Source of the DNA: Chloroflexi bacterium bin125
Lineage (GTDB): Bacteria; Chloroflexota; Dehalococcoidia; Bin125
Direction: 5' to 3'
DNA length: 33,647 nt
Assembly: GCA_002239025.1 (NCBI GenBank)
Contig: MPNM01000028.1
Location: 1 to 33,647 of the forward strand
In this document: positions 32,309 to 33,647 of the stretch, piece after piece
Numbering within the stretch: position 1 is the stretch's first letter
Layout: each line of letters begins with the position of its first letter
Program-made: the position numbers and the translations under genes
The notes under the pieces: model-generated
Databases searched by the model: none
Seen by the model: the letters and a program-made list of their open reading frames with translations, nothing else
What the model was told of the DNA's origin: nothing

Positions 32309-33448
32309 CTAGTAGATCCCAGGCACGATTCGATAGGGGACGCGCTCCTGGTACTCGGCCCATTTCTCCGGACCGTACTTTTCCGCGCAGGCCCGATCGT
32401 CTTCGATCTGACGCCAGATGAACATCGCGAGAGCGAACGCCAGATAAGTCCAGGCCCAGGGATTGCCAAAGTGGCCGAAGGTCAGCGCGACGGCAAGGCC
32501 GAAGAAGATCTCGCCCATGTAGTTGAAGTGGCGAGCCTTGCCCCACAGTCCACTGCAGAGAATCTTGCGCTCGCCCGCTTCGATGTATTCCTGCTCGATG
32601 ATGCCCAGGAACTTGCGCTCGGGGAATCGCTTGAACATGTACTTCTGCAAGTTGGCGCCACGTGAAATGCCCCATCCGATCAGGAACAGCAGGGGAGCGC
32701 TGACCAGCCAGAAGTACGTCCAGGCGGTCGAGAACTCGGGAGCAGGGTGCGCCGCCATGCCCCATAGCGGCAGGATGAACAGCCAGCCGTAGACCACGAG
32801 TCCGCCCCAGAACAGCTTGAACCCCGTGTTCTCCTCGATCAGGTCGTAGGTGTAGAGCTGCACCCGCTCAAAGATGAAGTAATCGAACACGTAGAACGTG
32901 AAGATTGCTGCGTACATGTAGACGCCGAGATTGACCTGGCCGGTGAACTGATCGTGGTGCCACACCGCACCCGACAGGGAGTTGAGTGCCAGCATCGTCC
33001 CGCCGACGACGTAGAACCACATCTTCACATTGATACGTTCGCTGAACAGCGATACTTCCTTCACTCGGCCGAGATAGAAGGCGATAATAGGATTCTTGAC
33101 TTCACCCTGGGGCTGACTGAGGAACGCAATCAGCGAGAACACGGCGGCAAACGCCGTGCCGCCTGCCACCGACCAGATCGAAGCTCGATAGAACCAATCG
33201 CGCGGCATCCCGGTGACCTCTGTCGCCCAGACGATCACTGCGATCACAAAGACCAGCATCCCGTTGAGCTTGTAGTTGCGAGGCTGTCCGGTTTCAGGAT
33301 TTATGACGTAGCCCGGAACGCGACGGCCGGGCAGGATCAGTTGCACAACGAAGAACGCGGCAAAGATTACTAGCGGCGTGAAAAAGGCCAGGATTTTCTC
33401 AGTTGCAGTGAGATCGAACAGGTGCTCCAGACCAAGAGCGTCGATCAT
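32309..33448 (-). CDS. ERG4/ERG24-family sterol-reductase-like membrane protein
   Basis: A 379-residue integral membrane protein with about eight hydrophobic spans. The C-terminal third carries the sterol C14/C24-reductase-type signature: LCSGLWGKARHFNYMGEIFF, then a segment with DDRACAEKYGPEKWAEYQ and the final VPYRIVPGIY. Eukaryotic members use NADPH to reduce sterol double bonds. Bacterial homologues are uncommon and their substrates are mostly unknown; hopanoid-like, steroid or quinone side chains are possible. A relationship to ICMT-type methyltransferases (same superfamily fold) is the alternative. Start: ATG at 33448 with AAGGGG upstream. Confidence 0.85.
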   Translation of the reverse strand: MIDALGLEHLFDLTATEKILAFFTPLVIFAAFFVVQLILPGRRVPGYVINPETGQPRNYKLNGMLVFVIAVIVWATEVTGMPRDWFYRASIWSVAGGTAFAAVFSLIAFLSQPQGEVKNPIIAFYLGRVKEVSLFSERINVKMWFYVVGGTMLALNSLSGAVWHHDQFTGQVNLGVYMYAAIFTFYVFDYFIFERVQLYTYDLIEENTGFKLFWGGLVVYGWLFILPLWGMAAHPAPEFSTAWTYFWLVSAPLLFLIGWGISRGANLQKYMFKRFPERKFLGIIEQEYIEAGERKILCSGLWGKARHFNYMGEIFFGLAVALTFGHFGNPWAWTYLAFALAMFIWRQIEDDRACAEKYGPEKWAEYQERVPYRIVPGIY

Positions 33449-33524
33449 GGCTGAGTACCCCTTCTATCCGCCAGCAGGCGAGTCGAGTGCCGGTACTGCC
33501 GCTCAGGCTGTATTGCTAATCTAG

Positions 33525-33647
33525 GGCCTGTTCACATTGCTAGCAGCATGTCGTAGATGAGGACCAGGTGGACGGCGGCGAGGTAGATTTGGTCCAGTTT
33601 GTCGCTGCGGAAGGCAATGCGATGGAAGCGCTTGAGGCGGCAGAAGA
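33525..33647 (-). mobile_element. right end of an IS5-family insertion sequence
   Basis: The target-like CTAG at 33521-33524 is followed by GGCCTGTTCACA, matching my memory of terminal repeats of IS5-family (IS427-like) elements. The transposase reading frame ends 8 bp inside. The element continues past the window edge. Confidence 0.75.
33532..33647 (-). CDS. IS5-family transposase, C-terminal end (cut by window edge)
   Basis: Read on the minus strand, the last 37 codons give FCRLKRFHRIAFRSDKLDQ followed by IYLAAVHLVLIYDMLLAM and a TGA at 33532-33534. RLKRFxRIAxRxDKL..xFLAAVxL is the well-known C-terminus of IS5-type DDE transposases, with part of the Y-(2)-R-(3)-E-(6)-K region just upstream outside the window. 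Whether the gene is intact cannot be told. Confidence 0.85.
   Translation of the reverse strand, partial: FCRLKRFHRIAFRSDKLDQIYLAAVHLVLIYDMLLAM

Overview
The window reads as chromosomal DNA of a GC-rich bacterium. Several traits together point to Chloroflexota of the SAR202/Dehalococcoidia kind, but this is an inference from gene content only: an LLM-type flavin monooxygenase, SDRs, an amidohydrolase, a bacterial ERG4/ERG24-like protein, a B12 gene cluster, a selenoprotein and GC-rich dispersed repeats. No rRNA, tRNA or marker gene settles it.

Left part (1-7.0 kb) looks like an accessory/defence island. It opens with a probable IS21-type element end (78-127) that abuts the last 62 codons of a RecB-like nuclease/helicase (128-316). 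Next comes a minus-strand operon, read from 4002 down to 545: an MBL-fold (ComEC-like) protein, a Cap2-like E2-E1 fusion and a Cap3-like JAB/JAMM isopeptidase. E2-E1 plus JAB is the ancillary pair of type II CBASS, but no CD-NTase is visible and the MBL protein sits in its place. Divergent to it is an HTH-ImmA/IrrE metallopeptidase fusion, a likely regulator. A patatin-like phospholipase follows.

Middle part (7.6-13.8 kb) is a late cobalamin cluster. cbiB-cobC-cobQ overlap by ATGA on the plus strand. pduX and a BtuF-like lipoprotein are on the minus strand, and a cobalamin riboswitch with an intrinsic terminator lies between these two. Together they make L-threonine phosphate, decarboxylate it, attach aminopropanol phosphate to cobyric acid, and capture external corrinoid.

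13.8-17.0 kb is an Anbu operon: circularly permuted ATP-grasp, alpha-E protein, Anbu proteasome-like peptidase.

The right part (17.1-33.6 kb) holds catabolic/secondary-metabolism-like genes: NTF2-like protein, HSL-type esterase, LLM monooxygenase, SDR, enoyl-CoA hydratase, amidase, polysaccharide deacetylase, acyl-CoA carboxylase beta subunit, NAD-dependent epimerase, amidohydrolase and a sterol-reductase-like membrane protein. It contains a strong selenoprotein gene (22001-23089): an AhpD-like protein whose in-frame TGA falls exactly at the second cysteine of the CxxC motif and is followed by a clean bacterial SECIS-like hairpin. Five copies of a ~135 bp inverted-repeat element sit just behind gene ends between 19.7 and 32.3 kb. 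The window ends in the 3' end of an IS5-family transposase.
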